Positions 32,286 to 40,921 of a stretch of DNA of 50,118 bases are shown here, one piece after another. Within the stretch, counting starts at the first letter, position 1, and every line of letters begins with the position of its first letter. This DNA is from an uncultured Eubacteriales bacterium. Its GTDB lineage: Bacteria > Bacillota > Clostridia > Christensenellales > CAG-138. The stretch spans positions 1 through 50,118 of the forward strand of contig UQXE01000012.1 of NCBI GenBank assembly GCA_900544965.1, given 5' to 3'. The translations under genes were made by a program, and so were the position numbers. The notes beneath the pieces were generated by a model that searched no databases, had not been told where the DNA came from, and saw only the letters and a list, made by a program, of their open reading frames with translations.

Positions 32286-32842
32286 CCATGTTAGAAGCAA
32301 AATGAAAGACGGACCCATTTTTGGGTTAGCAAAGAATTTACTATCCAGCAAATCTACAAACACGATTGTTTTCCCTGCGGTATTACCCGTTTGCAGGATA
32401 TGTTCCGACCTGTCGTCAACAGCCCCAAATAGCTCTATATGCGATATCATCACTGAACCCAACCAAGCTGTTATTGTACCACATTATAACCTCTTAAAAA
32501 TTATGACATTATAGCATATTTTAACACAAAAGAAGCTGATGGAGCAAGCTGCTTTTCTTGATAAGATTTATTTAAACAGCATGCGGCACGCGAATAACGC
32601 CGGCCTTTAGGAAACGGATTGGGACGATAGAACAGGCCTAAATTGTGTCATGTAACAACGAACAATGCATTCACTATCCATTTATAGCTAAGCACTAAAG
32701 GACAAAATATTAAGGACGTACGGCTTTTTAACTAGGGCGTTCCAATTACAGATTAACTTATCAAAAGCGAATGTATAAGTTTGTTGCAGCTAATATAATA
32801 AAATATGTTATAATGTATTATCATTGATTTTGGAGGTAGGCA
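32286..32842. other. Large gene-poor region
   Basis: No gene could be supported in this 557-base stretch. It is AT-rich toward the right, where TATAAT-like sequence (about 32808-32815) precedes the nucleosidase gene. A small ncRNA cannot be excluded by eye. Confidence 0.3.
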
Positions 32843-33544
32843 ATGGATTGGAAAGTTGGCATTATCTGTGCTTGCGATCGTGAGCTTGAACCCTTTATAC
32901 CTCATATAAGCAATCGTATAATATCGGAAAGGGCGATGCTTAGGCTTATTGAAGGGAACATAGGCGGAGTACAGGTTGCAGCCGTATACAGCGGAGTATG
33001 CAAAGTAAACGCCGCTATAGCATCACAGATACTTATTGACATATACGGGGTAAATGCTATCATCAATGCGGGTGCGGCGGGAGGAATGGATACAAGGCTT
33101 GATATCTTTGATACGGTAGTATGTACTAATACAGCCTATCATGATGTTGATGATGAGATACTAACGGAATATCATCCTTTTATGCAATCCAGTTTTTTTA
33201 GTTCGGATGATTTGTTATTAACGATATCAAAAGAGATGATTCAAAAGGCAGAAAGCGGCCATAGAGTGTACTGGGGCAGAATGGTCACGGGCGAACAGTT
33301 TATTGATCATGAAAAGCGAGAGGAAATCAACGCAGCGTATGCGCCTCTTTCCGTGGATATGGAGTCGGCAAGTATCGCCCATGTGTGCTATGTAAATCGA
33401 ATACCCTTTATAGCCATACGAACGATTACGGACACCGCGGATCACAGCGGAGTTGACAATTTTGATAAAAATTGTGGGATTGCTTCCGAAATTGCAAAGG
33501 AAATAACCTTAAAGCTTTTAGACGGAATTAAAAACCACAGGTAA
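32843..33544 (+). CDS. mtnN: 5'-methylthioadenosine/S-adenosylhomocysteine nucleosidase
   Basis: A 233-residue purine nucleosidase starts at ATG 32843 behind GGAGGT. It cleaves adenine from MTA and SAH in methyl recycling. Family motifs: IGIICA-like start (VGIICACDRELEPF) with the catalytic Glu, NAGAAGGMD, the purine-site VTGEQFI, and VDMESASIAHVCY with the ribose-binding Met-Glu, then TDTAD with the catalytic Asp. The sequence is divergent from E. coli Pfs, so related 6-oxopurine substrates are not ruled out. It is monocistronic in a gene-poor region; luxS or methyl-cycle partners are not in view. Confidence 0.88.
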   Translation: MDWKVGIICACDRELEPFIPHISNRIISERAMLRLIEGNIGGVQVAAVYSGVCKVNAAIASQILIDIYGVNAIINAGAAGGMDTRLDIFDTVVCTNTAYHDVDDEILTEYHPFMQSSFFSSDDLLLTISKEMIQKAESGHRVYWGRMVTGEQFIDHEKREEINAAYAPLSVDMESASIAHVCYVNRIPFIAIRTITDTADHSGVDNFDKNCGIASEIAKEITLKLLDGIKNHR

Positions 33545-34216
33545 AGTATAATGATCAATTTTAATTATGAGGCTAAAGTATGATCTATGATAAAAAACTA
33601 AGACCATAACAACGTACTAAAGACCATACCGATTAGTACGATTACGCCTTTAGCGACTAGGACAAAGAAGAAACCGGGCAAGTGGAGACCAAACAGGACG
33701 GCGAGGACGAATGAAATAGGTTATTTTGTTTCTTCTCTTCGCTATAATTAAGGATTTAGTATATGAGAGGTGGAACAATGCAAGAAAAAGCATTTTATAT
33801 CGACATAGACATACCAACGAAACTGAAAGACAAGGGATAAGCTGTTGCTATTATCCAAGGTGGTTGTGGAAATATACACAAATCATATGGTATATTAAAA
33901 TATCTGTTACAGCGGCCGATATTATTTTTGACGTTTTTTGCTCAATGGATAAAAAATGTTATATCAACAGCAAATAAAAGGATTATTAAATATTGGAATT
34001 ATAATTACATTTTTATGCTATTGATAAGCAAGAAATTAGAACTGGCTAAAATGTATTGAAGAAATCAACGCTATCCTACCTACCGATCACATGTATTTCG
34101 TAGATTACAGGTCTCGTTATAATATATTTATCAAGCAACTTGTTTTTTGATAATGTTGTGGTAAAATTTGGATGAGATTAATTATATTTCTGGAAGCCAT
34201 GATTGGAGGTGATATA
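33545..34216. other. Gene-poor AT-rich region with possible gene remnants
   Basis: No intact gene is seen in 672 bases. Short translatable pieces occur: a charged tail DKEETGQVETKQDGEDE ending at about 33717, and a 20-codon frame at 33778 (MQEKAFYIDIDIPTKLKDKG) with a GAGAGGTGG site that stops at once. These look like worn-down ends of older genes. I could not name them. Confidence 0.35.
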
Positions 34217-34279
34217 ATGTATCGTTTTGAAGGCAGACAGTACTGCTGTAAGCGAAAGCGGTTTTGGTGCGGCTTATAG
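34217..34279 (+). CDS. Possible 20-residue Cys/Arg-rich peptide gene
   Basis: A 20-codon frame begins at ATG 34217, six bases after GGAGGT, the strongest kind of ribosome-binding site. The peptide starts MYRFEGRQYCC and ends KRFWCGL; it has three Cys and is strongly basic. A rho-independent terminator follows 40 bases on (34320-34357), so a short transcript carrying only this peptide is likely. It may be a secreted or membrane-active peptide, or a leader peptide. No homologue known to me. Confidence 0.45.
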   Translation: MYRFEGRQYCCKRKRFWCGL

Positions 34280-34319
34280 TTGTGGCGGGCTCGTATTAAA
34301 ATCGCATCCTTTAGAGCAT

Positions 34320-34357
34320 AAGCTGGACTGGCATCAGTCGGCTTGCGCGCTTTTTTA
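34320..34357 (+). terminator. Rho-independent terminator after the small peptide
   Basis: AAGCTGGACTG pairs with CAGTCGGCTT (one bulged G) around GCAT. A GC clamp and TTTTTTAT follow. Confidence 0.75.
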
Positions 34358-34482
34358 TAACAGACATCCGTGAAAAAAGGGTCGGTCAGTCATTTACTCC
34401 CTTATTAGGCACGAGATGGGGACGAACCCGGCTTGCCTGATTTCAAATCAAAATTATTGTAGTAGTAAGGAGATAGCATATT

Positions 34483-35523
34483 ATGAAGAAATTTCTCTCT
34501 CTTGTTATCATCGTGTGCATCTCATTAGTGTCCATTAGTGCGCCAACAATGGCTATCAATGCAGAAGATTTTCAAGTATCACCTGTTTCACAGATGACTG
34601 ATGTTGAATTACTTCAATTTTTAGAGGATTATGAAATCATAATACCAGAAGGATTGGCGGAATCTCAGGAGCAAACTATTGATATAATTCGGTCATGGGT
34701 TATCAAGATTGAGGATAATCCAGACATATCAGTCATTTATAGTTTGGAAACTACAAATGACTTTGTAAATGCACTTAAAGATGCTGTCAATGATTATTAT
34801 GGGATTGTCTCATCTTCATCTATGTTGCCCTACGCAAGTCATGGGCTACGATACAGTACGGTATATGATGTCCCATCCAATATGATACGGTATAACTGTT
34901 ATTCCTATGCACTGGGAAGAACAGCCGCTATATATCATCCTGGTGCGTTTAGTGGTCATGCAATGACTAATTCAATACTTAAAAATCTATCAGTTTATCA
35001 AATCGCCTCATATGTTAAAGAGGATTTGCAGAGTTCCTCCCTTGGTAAATCCTGTGTTAAGATTACATCTGCACGTCCTACTGCTTCCTCACTTGAAACA
35101 GGTCAAACTGCGATTTGTGTTCGGAAAGGTGATAACGGAAATGGTACTTATGATTATCACTTTATGAGACTTTACAGTACAACGTGGCGTCATAAGCCGG
35201 GTACAACTGCTATCCTAACTTATGACTATCTTCCTTCCACGTCAAGAGATTGGATTAGTGAGGGATACGATGGAAATAGAGTCTTAACTGGCGATGTTGT
35301 TTACGATAGCAGTATTTACTACATCCTTTTTAAGACATCACATAATTACACGCACCAGTATTCAGGGCAAAATTATCATTCTGGAACAAAACATTATTAT
35401 GAGTTCGCCGATATCTGCTCTCAGTGCAATAGTAGGAAAGCAAATAGTACCACTTGGACGGGCGTAAATTGCAGCGGGCCTCCCTGCATTGACATTATGA
35501 GTATTGGTGGTGACGCAAAATGA
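34483..35523 (+). CDS. Secreted protein, possible cysteine-peptidase-like fold with Cys/His C-terminal tail
   Basis: A 346-residue protein has a classical signal peptide (MKKFLSLVIIVCISLVSISA, cleavage likely after PTMA). Near residue 138 lies NCYSYALGRT, and near 220-235 DYHFMRLYSTTWRHKPG; a Cys in NCYSYAL and a downstream His fit the catalytic pair of an NlpC/papain-like fold, which is my inference. The C-terminal 60 residues are rich in His, Tyr and Cys (HNYTHQY, YHSGTKHYYEFADICSQC, CSGPPC), probably a zinc-binding or cell-surface module. Codon use is more AT-rich than the flanks. It overlaps the lipoprotein gene by 4 bases. Confidence 0.7.
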   Translation: MKKFLSLVIIVCISLVSISAPTMAINAEDFQVSPVSQMTDVELLQFLEDYEIIIPEGLAESQEQTIDIIRSWVIKIEDNPDISVIYSLETTNDFVNALKDAVNDYYGIVSSSSMLPYASHGLRYSTVYDVPSNMIRYNCYSYALGRTAAIYHPGAFSGHAMTNSILKNLSVYQIASYVKEDLQSSSLGKSCVKITSARPTASSLETGQTAICVRKGDNGNGTYDYHFMRLYSTTWRHKPGTTAILTYDYLPSTSRDWISEGYDGNRVLTGDVVYDSSIYYILFKTSHNYTHQYSGQNYHSGTKHYYEFADICSQCNSRKANSTTWTGVNCSGPPCIDIMSIGGDAK

Positions 35524-36062
35524 AACCTTTTAGTTTTTTACTAGCAATGTTTTGCGTGATAGTTTGCTTTTCAGCTTGTTCACCTTCCGAAACGGGAGTT
35601 AAATCGGTTGAGAGTGATATTATAAAGGTTTCGGATAGTTGGTCGCCTTTGACTTCTCTGTCATCGGATGGATTATCAGTTGATTTTGCTTCGGATAAAG
35701 CGAATATGACCTTTGGAATTCATGCCTGTGATGGGAGTTTCTCTATCTCTAAAAGCGATGGGATACAGCATGTTTCTGATATTACACTCAGCAGCGGAGA
35801 GGCTGCCTGTTGGACATATTATCCCGTTAAAGAAACGGATTCGCCTTGGTATGGAATGACCACCTTTTTAGAAGTCCTGATTATGGAAGGCGAACACTAT
35901 GTTGGCTATGGTGTCGTAAAGATTGAGCGCCCGGACGATATATATACATACAGCGCTACTGTTATTGAATGCAAAGAATTCCCTAAAATTAAGGGTGACT
36001 ATCAAAAAATACCGCTTGAATTGATTGATCAGATGATAGAAACGGCTAAGCAAAACGCTTAA
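35520..36062 (+). CDS. Lipoprotein coupled to the secreted protein
   Basis: A 180-residue protein starts at ATG 35520, overlapping the previous stop (ATGA). The signal ends in lipobox FSAC (Cys near residue 20). The mature part is small and beta-rich (VDFASDKANMTFGIHACDGS, ACWTYYPVKE) with a helical C-terminus, and no known motif. Coupled translation means it works with the upstream secreted protein, for example as chaperone, immunity protein or partner at the membrane surface. AT-rich like its neighbour, which supports joint acquisition. Confidence 0.7.
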   Translation: MKPFSFLLAMFCVIVCFSACSPSETGVKSVESDIIKVSDSWSPLTSLSSDGLSVDFASDKANMTFGIHACDGSFSISKSDGIQHVSDITLSSGEAACWTYYPVKETDSPWYGMTTFLEVLIMEGEHYVGYGVVKIERPDDIYTYSATVIECKEFPKIKGDYQKIPLELIDQMIETAKQNA

Positions 36063-36407
36063 ACTGCATTGGATCAGAAGCGAATCCTATTACAGGAAGG
36101 CTAATGAAGAAATGAAGATACATTAAAAGAACATACTTAAAATGAAGCTTTATACGAGGACATAGTCATCTATGGTTTAATCCAATATGAGCCCGTGTAG
36201 ATTATATGGCTCATTTAGATTTATATGAAATTGAATAGTCCTTGAATGAAAGCTTTAATAAAAAACACCATTTCACTTGGATAAAGCAAGGTTTTACGGG
36301 GCAAAGCAGCATTGTGGTCTTTGTCCCGCTTTTGATTTCATTTAGGATTCTACTAAGGTTCGTATAAATTTATAGTTTGTATAATACCCCAAATTAACAG
36401 ACGGCCA
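36063..36407. other. Intergenic region with two hairpins
   Basis: No gene is seen. ATGAGCC/GGCTCAT (about 36187-36214) is a small stem. CGGGGCAAAG pairing with CTTTGTCCCG (36297-36328) followed by CTTTTGATTT is a good terminator for the secreted protein/lipoprotein operon. Confidence 0.5.
36297..36337 (+). terminator. Terminator of the secreted protein-lipoprotein operon
   Basis: A 10-bp stem (one G-U pair) with a 12-base loop and a T-rich tail. Confidence 0.7.
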
Positions 36408-36434
36408 TTAACAAAACCGCCCGGATTGGGCGGC
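36408..36434 (-). terminator. Terminator of spoIIID
   Basis: On the minus strand CCGCCC-AATC-GGGCGG is followed by TTTTGTT, 16 bases after the spoIIID stop. Confidence 0.8.
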
Positions 36435-36449
36435 AATTAAAAACCAGTA

Positions 36450-36698
36450 TTAGTCTCCGCGGTATTTTCTATGCGTGGCCTCACCGCCACGTATATGCCT
36501 TTCCGCCTTATTCTTCAATAATACCGCGCTTACCTGCTCATAAAGAGAAGGATTGATGGTTTTTAATCTTTCGGTCATATCCTTGTGAACCGTTGATTTT
36601 GATATTCCGAACACTGCGGCCGCGCTTCTGACGGTAGCGCTGTGCTCGATAAGATGCTGCGCCACGCGCAAGACCCTGTCTTCAATATAATCCTGCAA
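36450..36698 (-). CDS. spoIIID: Sporulation transcriptional regulator SpoIIID
   Basis: An 82-residue regulator of mother-cell genes under sigma-E. I chose TTG 36698 (QDYIEDRVLRVAQHL) because GGGGGGT lies just before it; an in-frame ATG at 36713 has no site. The helix-turn-helix AAAVFGISKSTVHKDMTERL and the basic end RHIRGGEATHRKY match Bacillus SpoIIID closely. SpoIIID switches many coat genes on or off and in B. subtilis also activates spoIVCA, the recombinase that excises skin. That makes it a candidate regulator of the cotJC recombinase. It is divergent from sigG. Confidence 0.95.
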   Translation of the reverse strand: MQDYIEDRVLRVAQHLIEHSATVRSAAAVFGISKSTVHKDMTERLKTINPSLYEQVSAVLLKNKAERHIRGGEATHRKYRGD

Positions 36699-36730
36699 AG
36701 CTATACCCCCCATATGAACATGCTTGGTAA

Positions 36731-36759
36731 TTCATATGTCATTAAGCCGCTGTGTATTC
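36731..36759 (-). promoter_or_regulatory. Candidate sigma-E promoter of spoIIID
   Basis: On the minus strand GAATACA and CATATGAA are spaced by 14 bases, about 33 bases before the start codon. They resemble the sigma-E boxes (-35 ATA core, -10 CATA). spoIIID is a sigma-E gene in Bacillus. The match is partial. Confidence 0.4.
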
Positions 36760-37021
36760 GGATAAAAAGCCCGTTTGCAGCTAATGATTGGTTATACGGT
36801 ATTCTTAAACCGGGACGTTTAAGTGCGACGCAGTATTTTATTCCGACGGTATTCTATACATCAAGTTCAAAATGCTCAGAAAATTGCGATTTTTTTCTAA
36901 TGAGAGAATTTACGTTTATAAAAGCCGTAAACGCGCAAAATATTAAATGGCTGGAATATGACAGGGGCTGTTCGCCCTTAGCTGTTGAAAGCAAATAATT
37001 AAGGCAAGGGGTGTATGTACC
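36760..37021. other. Upstream region of sigG
   Basis: No gene is convincing here; a plus-strand frame crossing from spoIIID lacks a ribosome-binding site. No clear sigma-F/sigma-G box could be assigned. AAGGGGTG (about 37005) is the likely ribosome-binding site for sigG. Confidence 0.35.
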
Positions 37022-37795
37022 ATGGCGATCAACAAAGTTGAAATTTGCGGAGTGGACACATCAAAGTTGCCCATGATGAACGCAAAGCAGAGCACCGAGC
37101 TGCTGCAGCGTATTAAAGCTGGGGATATTGAAGCACGCGAAGAGTTTATAACCGGTAACCTTAGGTTGGTCCTGAGCGTCATTCAACGGTTTTCAAATAG
37201 AGGGGAGCAGATGGACGATCTGTTTCAGGTTGGCTGTATAGGCCTGATCAAGGCCATAGACAACTTTGATCTCTCACATGGAGTAAGATTTTCGACCTAT
37301 GCGGTCCCCATGATAATCGGAGAGGTAAGGCGGCATTTAAGGGATAATAACGCTCTCAGGGTAAGCAGATCCCTGCGTGATACTGCATATAAGGCCCTGC
37401 AGGTGCGCTCAAAGCTGATGCACGACGAAAACAGGGAGCCGCAGCTGTCTGAAATAGCAAAGGCCCTTGAGATGAAGGAAGAGGACGTTGTATACGCCCT
37501 TGATTCAATACAGGACCCTATATCCATGTTTGAACCAATATATCACGATGATGGCGACGCAATTTATGTTATGGATCAAATTAAGGACGATAAAACGTCG
37601 GAGGAGTCGTGGCTTGACGGAATAGCCGTAGAAAGCGGGTTGGACAGGCTGGGAGAGCGGGAAAAGCGAATTCTGCGCCTTAGGTTTTTCGAAGGAAAAA
37701 CGCAGATGGAAGTTGCGTCGGAGATAGGGATTTCGCAGGCTCAGGTTTCCAGGCTTGAAAAAAGCGCGCTCAGAAACATGAGAAAATACGTATAA
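37022..37795 (+). CDS. sigG: RNA polymerase sporulation-specific sigma factor G
   Basis: A 257-residue sigma-70 factor drives late forespore genes. It begins with the diagnostic NKVEICGVDTSKLP, which in Bacillus is involved in control of sigma-G. Region 2 (NLRLVLSVIQRFSNRGEQMDD LFQVGCIGLIKAIDNFD in sequence), region 3 (IQDPISMFEPIY) and region 4 (EGKTQMEVASEIGISQAQVSRLEK) are intact. In many Clostridia sigG follows spoIIGA-sigE; here it is instead divergent from spoIIID, with a CtpB-type protease convergent downstream, so three sporulation-linked genes are clustered. Confidence 0.97.
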   Translation: MAINKVEICGVDTSKLPMMNAKQSTELLQRIKAGDIEAREEFITGNLRLVLSVIQRFSNRGEQMDDLFQVGCIGLIKAIDNFDLSHGVRFSTYAVPMIIGEVRRHLRDNNALRVSRSLRDTAYKALQVRSKLMHDENREPQLSEIAKALEMKEEDVVYALDSIQDPISMFEPIYHDDGDAIYVMDQIKDDKTSEESWLDGIAVESGLDRLGEREKRILRLRFFEGKTQMEVASEIGISQAQVSRLEKSALRNMRKYV

Positions 37796-37829
37796 AAGGA
37801 TTTGCCTGGTTGAGCATAGCTATCCGCGC

Positions 37830-37866
37830 AAAAGGGCAGGGGGCGTTTCGGCTTTCCTGCCCTTTA
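37830..37866. terminator. Shared terminator between sigG and ctpB-like gene
   Basis: AAAGGGCAGG and CCTGCCCTTT form a perfect 10-bp stem, A-rich before and T-ending after, between convergent genes. Confidence 0.8.
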
Positions 37867-37892
37867 AAAGCGGTTTCCAAAAGTTTAAGTTT

Positions 37893-39140
37893 TTATTGTT
37901 CGATTGCCTTAGCCCGCACGTAATCCAATGCCGCCCAAAGCTGCGTATCGTCCTGCTGGTAATCACTGATTAACTTCGATATCGTTAGCCCCTTGAGTTC
38001 GTCATTTAAATCCACCTCAATATCAGGCATTATTCCTACACCGTGGATATTGTTGCCGTTTGGAGTATAGTAGGCTTCAGTCGTAAGCTTAAGCCATCCC
38101 AAATTCGAGTCAAGCCTCATGGTAGTTTGAACTATTCCCTTGCCAAAGGATGGCATGCCTACAATAACGCCGGCATTGTTCTCCTGTACGGACGCGGCAA
38201 GTATTTCGCTTGCCGACGCCGAATTTTCGTTTATCATAACTGCAATAGGTACGCTTATACCCTTGGCATTTGAGGAATACACCCTTTCATTCTCAGGATT
38301 GTTTCCCCTAATTGATACTATGGTACATTCTTCAAGTATTATATCCGCTATATTGACTACGGCGTCAAGCGATCCGCCAGGATTATTTCTTAAATCTATA
38401 ACAAGCGACTTCATTCCTCTATCAGTTAGGTCTCGTACGGCGTCCTCAAATTCCTTCGCGCATTCGCCTGAGAACATGTCTATTCGTATATATCCGGTAC
38501 GTTGGTTAAATAAAGAATGATGTACCCTTTTTATGTTTACCATGGCTCGGGTCACCTCTATATCCAGCTCAGAGGTATTTCCGTTATCCTCAGCCCGCTT
38601 TAAGGTAAGGATTAACTTAGTGCCTATTTCTCCATTTATTGCATATGAGAGATTTTCCAGCGTCATATTGCTTACTTCATTTCCATCCACCCTTATTATT
38701 ATATCCCCTGGCTGTACGCCCGCTGCCGCAGCGGGGTTGCCCTCATATACGTCTAAAATTTCGGCCCCTGTATCATCGGGCTGGCTGACAAGAATTCCAA
38801 TCCCGCTGTATTCACCGTTCATGCTTGAAAGGTAGTCTTCGTATTCTTCGTTAGTATAATATTTTGCATAATCATCATTCAATGAAGCCACCATGCCCTG
38901 TGCGGCCGCGTTTAAAAGAGATGAACGTTCAGGCTTGTCAAAATAAAAGTACTCGTCGACTTTATCAGCAATTTCGCTTACCAAGGCTGCTTCACGGAGC
39001 TTTTCATATTCGCTAGCCGATAGTATTACCTCATTCTGCCTGCTGATGTTTACAAGATATATCGTCAATACGGAGGATAGCATTCCCACTATCAATATGG
39101 ACATTATAGAATAGACGATTATCCGCGAACGATTTTTCAT
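37893..39140 (-). CDS. S41-family carboxy-terminal processing protease (CtpB-like)
   Basis: A 415-residue membrane-anchored serine protease. One N-terminal helix (IIVYSIMSILIVGMLSSVL) exports the rest. A PDZ domain (YSGIGILVSQ ... GVQPGDIIIRVDG) precedes the S41 core, with DLRNNPGG, the nucleophile Ser in NENSASASEILA and the general-base Lys in PSFGKGIVQ. In B. subtilis CtpB (made under sigma-G) cleaves SpoIVFA to trigger sigma-K. Its place tail-to-tail with sigG makes that role likely, but S41 proteases also have other jobs. Its start at ATG 39140 is preceded by GGAGGT. Confidence 0.88.
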   Translation of the reverse strand: MKNRSRIIVYSIMSILIVGMLSSVLTIYLVNISRQNEVILSASEYEKLREAALVSEIADKVDEYFYFDKPERSSLLNAAAQGMVASLNDDYAKYYTNEEYEDYLSSMNGEYSGIGILVSQPDDTGAEILDVYEGNPAAAAGVQPGDIIIRVDGNEVSNMTLENLSYAINGEIGTKLILTLKRAEDNGNTSELDIEVTRAMVNIKRVHHSLFNQRTGYIRIDMFSGECAKEFEDAVRDLTDRGMKSLVIDLRNNPGGSLDAVVNIADIILEECTIVSIRGNNPENERVYSSNAKGISVPIAVMINENSASASEILAASVQENNAGVIVGMPSFGKGIVQTTMRLDSNLGWLKLTTEAYYTPNGNNIHGVGIMPDIEVDLNDELKGLTISKLISDYQQDDTQLWAALDYVRAKAIEQ

Positions 39141-39405
39141 AAAATACCTCCCGCTACACCAAAAAATCAGGATCCTGCTGATATTTGATTCCTTAATCTG
39201 ATGTAGATGCCGTCATTGTACCAATTATTTCACGTGCAGTCAAATTTAAGCTGTTTTTAACTGAAAATCTTGTTCTTTTTAAACAATAACGCTCCCCAAA
39301 ATAAAATAGAGCATTACAGGCATGGATAAGAAGCAGGTATTATTAGGAATGAATGGTTTATTATTTGGAATACTAAACATATATCAGAAAAACGGAGGTG
39401 TTAAT

Positions 39406-40494
39406 ATGGGATGCACAGGTAAAAAGCTAAAAGTAGTCCAATATGGGTGTGGAAAAATGGCGGCCTATACGATGCGCTATGTATATGAAAAGGGAGGCGA
39501 GATAGTTGGCGCCATTGATGTTGACGACAACATCGTAGGGCTTGATATTGGAGAGATAATGGGATGTGGGAAAAAGGGGGTTAAGGTAATTAACGCAATA
39601 CACGCAAACGATGTCCTTATGGAAAAAAAGCCGGATTGTTGCATAATAACGACAATGAGCTTTATGAAGGATGTGCGGGACGCGTTCCTAATCTGTGCGA
39701 TGAACGGTATAAATGCCATTTCAACCTGCGAGGAGGCGTTCTATCCATGGAATTCATCCTACAATATAACCAAGCTGATCGACGATAAGGCCCAGGAAAC
39801 GGGGTGTACCGTCTGCGGGTCCGGATATCAGGATTTTGCTTGGGGCTACCTGATTGATCAGATGGCCGGTTCATCGCAAAAAATAGACTCAATACGCGGA
39901 AGCTCAAGCTATAACGTTGAAGATTACGGTATAGCCCTTGCAAGGGCGCATGGCGCCGGCCTTACGATTGATGAGTTCAACAGGACCATTGCCTCTGTTG
40001 ACAACGTAAGCGACGAACAGCGCAGGGAGATGATTAACCGCGGCGAATTTGTCCCATCGTATATGTGGAGCGTTAATGGTTGGCTATGCCGTAAACTCAA
40101 CTTAAGACCGGTTTCGCAAACCCAGCGCTGCGTACCTATGACATATGACAAACCGCTAAAGAGTGAAACTTTGGGCATTACAATACCGGCTGGGAACGCG
40201 ACCGGCATGAGCGCTATAGTTACAACCGAAACCGAAGAGGGTATTAAGATAATTTCGGAATGCATAGGAAAGGTTTACGCACCTGGAGAATTTGATAAAA
40301 ATGTATGGAGTGTTAATGGGGAACCAAATACAACCGTAGTAATTGAGCGGCCGTCAACGGTTGAGATGACTTGCGCCAGCGTTGTCAACCGTATACCAGA
40401 CGTAATAAACGCTCGTCCAGGATTTTTGACTACAGCCGAGATCGGCCCCCTTAAATATAGAACGCTTCCATTGGGAGAGTATGTATCAAGATAA
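39406..40494 (+). CDS. DapB-fold NAD(P)-dependent dehydrogenase (2,4-diaminopentanoate dehydrogenase-like)
   Basis: A 362-residue protein. ATG 39406 follows GGAGGTG; an ATG at 39322 is in frame but only adds poor N-terminal residues. A Rossmann start (LKVVQYGCGKMAAYTMRYVYEKG) and GAIDVDDNIVGLDIGEIMG resemble dihydrodipicolinate reductase N-domains, and the size and C-terminal half fit the 2,4-diaminopentanoate dehydrogenase group of ornithine fermentation. Without neighbouring ora genes the substrate is uncertain. It shares a likely operon with two small genes downstream. Confidence 0.7.
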   Translation: MGCTGKKLKVVQYGCGKMAAYTMRYVYEKGGEIVGAIDVDDNIVGLDIGEIMGCGKKGVKVINAIHANDVLMEKKPDCCIITTMSFMKDVRDAFLICAMNGINAISTCEEAFYPWNSSYNITKLIDDKAQETGCTVCGSGYQDFAWGYLIDQMAGSSQKIDSIRGSSSYNVEDYGIALARAHGAGLTIDEFNRTIASVDNVSDEQRREMINRGEFVPSYMWSVNGWLCRKLNLRPVSQTQRCVPMTYDKPLKSETLGITIPAGNATGMSAIVTTETEEGIKIISECIGKVYAPGEFDKNVWSVNGEPNTTVVIERPSTVEMTCASVVNRIPDVINARPGFLTTAEIGPLKYRTLPLGEYVSR

Positions 40495-40514
40495 AAAATA
40501 CGGAGGTAGACGAC

Positions 40515-40691
40515 ATGGAACAGAAACACGGTAGTTTACAGGGATTATTAGAACAGGACATGAATGCTAAAGCCTATTTCGATTCGCTCCCAAACGGCAT
40601 CCGGCAAAAGCTCAGCACCGCTTCGGGTACTATCGGCACAATGCAGCAGCTTAGGGATTATGCGGCATGCCTTATGCGAAATAACGCTTGA
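40515..40691 (+). CDS. 58-residue protein, first of a small pair
   Basis: A 58-residue frame starts at ATG 40515 behind GGAGGT, 20 bases after the dehydrogenase. It reads MEQKHGSLQGLLEQDMNA, then FDSLPNGIRQKLSTASG and LRDYAACLMRN. It looks like a small helical soluble protein. It is only 11 bases from the next small gene, whose ribosome-binding site overlaps its stop. Similar pairs exist in other Clostridia by my recollection; no function known. Confidence 0.65.
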   Translation: MEQKHGSLQGLLEQDMNAKAYFDSLPNGIRQKLSTASGTIGTMQQLRDYAACLMRNNA

Positions 40692-40702
40692 AGGAGGAGC
40701 AC

Positions 40703-40921
40703 ATGGAGGATTTCAAGAGACGAAGGGGCAGCGGACCGGTTGACGATGATATAAGAACCTATTTGGACGCGCACGAGGGTTCGCCGGATGTGAATAACGT
40801 GGTTTCCTCAATGGACTGTACCGGCCTTATCCCATCGGAGATCCAGGATGAAGCTGAGGCGGAATCATACGATGAGCTATATAGCATTCACGGGCCAGGT
40901 CCCAATAAAGATCCAAGATAA
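40703..40921 (+). CDS. 72-residue acidic protein, second of a small pair
   Basis: ATG 40703 follows AAGGAGGAG. The 72-residue protein is acidic, with DMTG-like SSMDCTGLIPSE, QDEAEAESYDELYSIH and a Pro/Asn-rich end. A leading TTG 15 bases earlier is in frame but lies before the ribosome-binding site. No membrane part is present. Function is unknown; the tight gene spacing implies co-expression with the 58-residue protein and the dehydrogenase. Confidence 0.7.
   Translation: MEDFKRRRGSGPVDDDIRTYLDAHEGSPDVNNVVSSMDCTGLIPSEIQDEAEAESYDELYSIHGPGPNKDPR

Noticed and set aside
32265..32462. 65-codon minus-strand frame in the gene-poor region
   Set aside because: No ribosome-binding site, crosses the GC hairpin at 32255-32285, and the product matches nothing I know. 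It might still be a small gene but cannot be supported.
36642..36998. 118-codon plus-strand frame across the start of spoIIID
   Set aside because: It overlaps spoIIID, has no ribosome-binding site and resembles no protein; it covers the likely promoter region.
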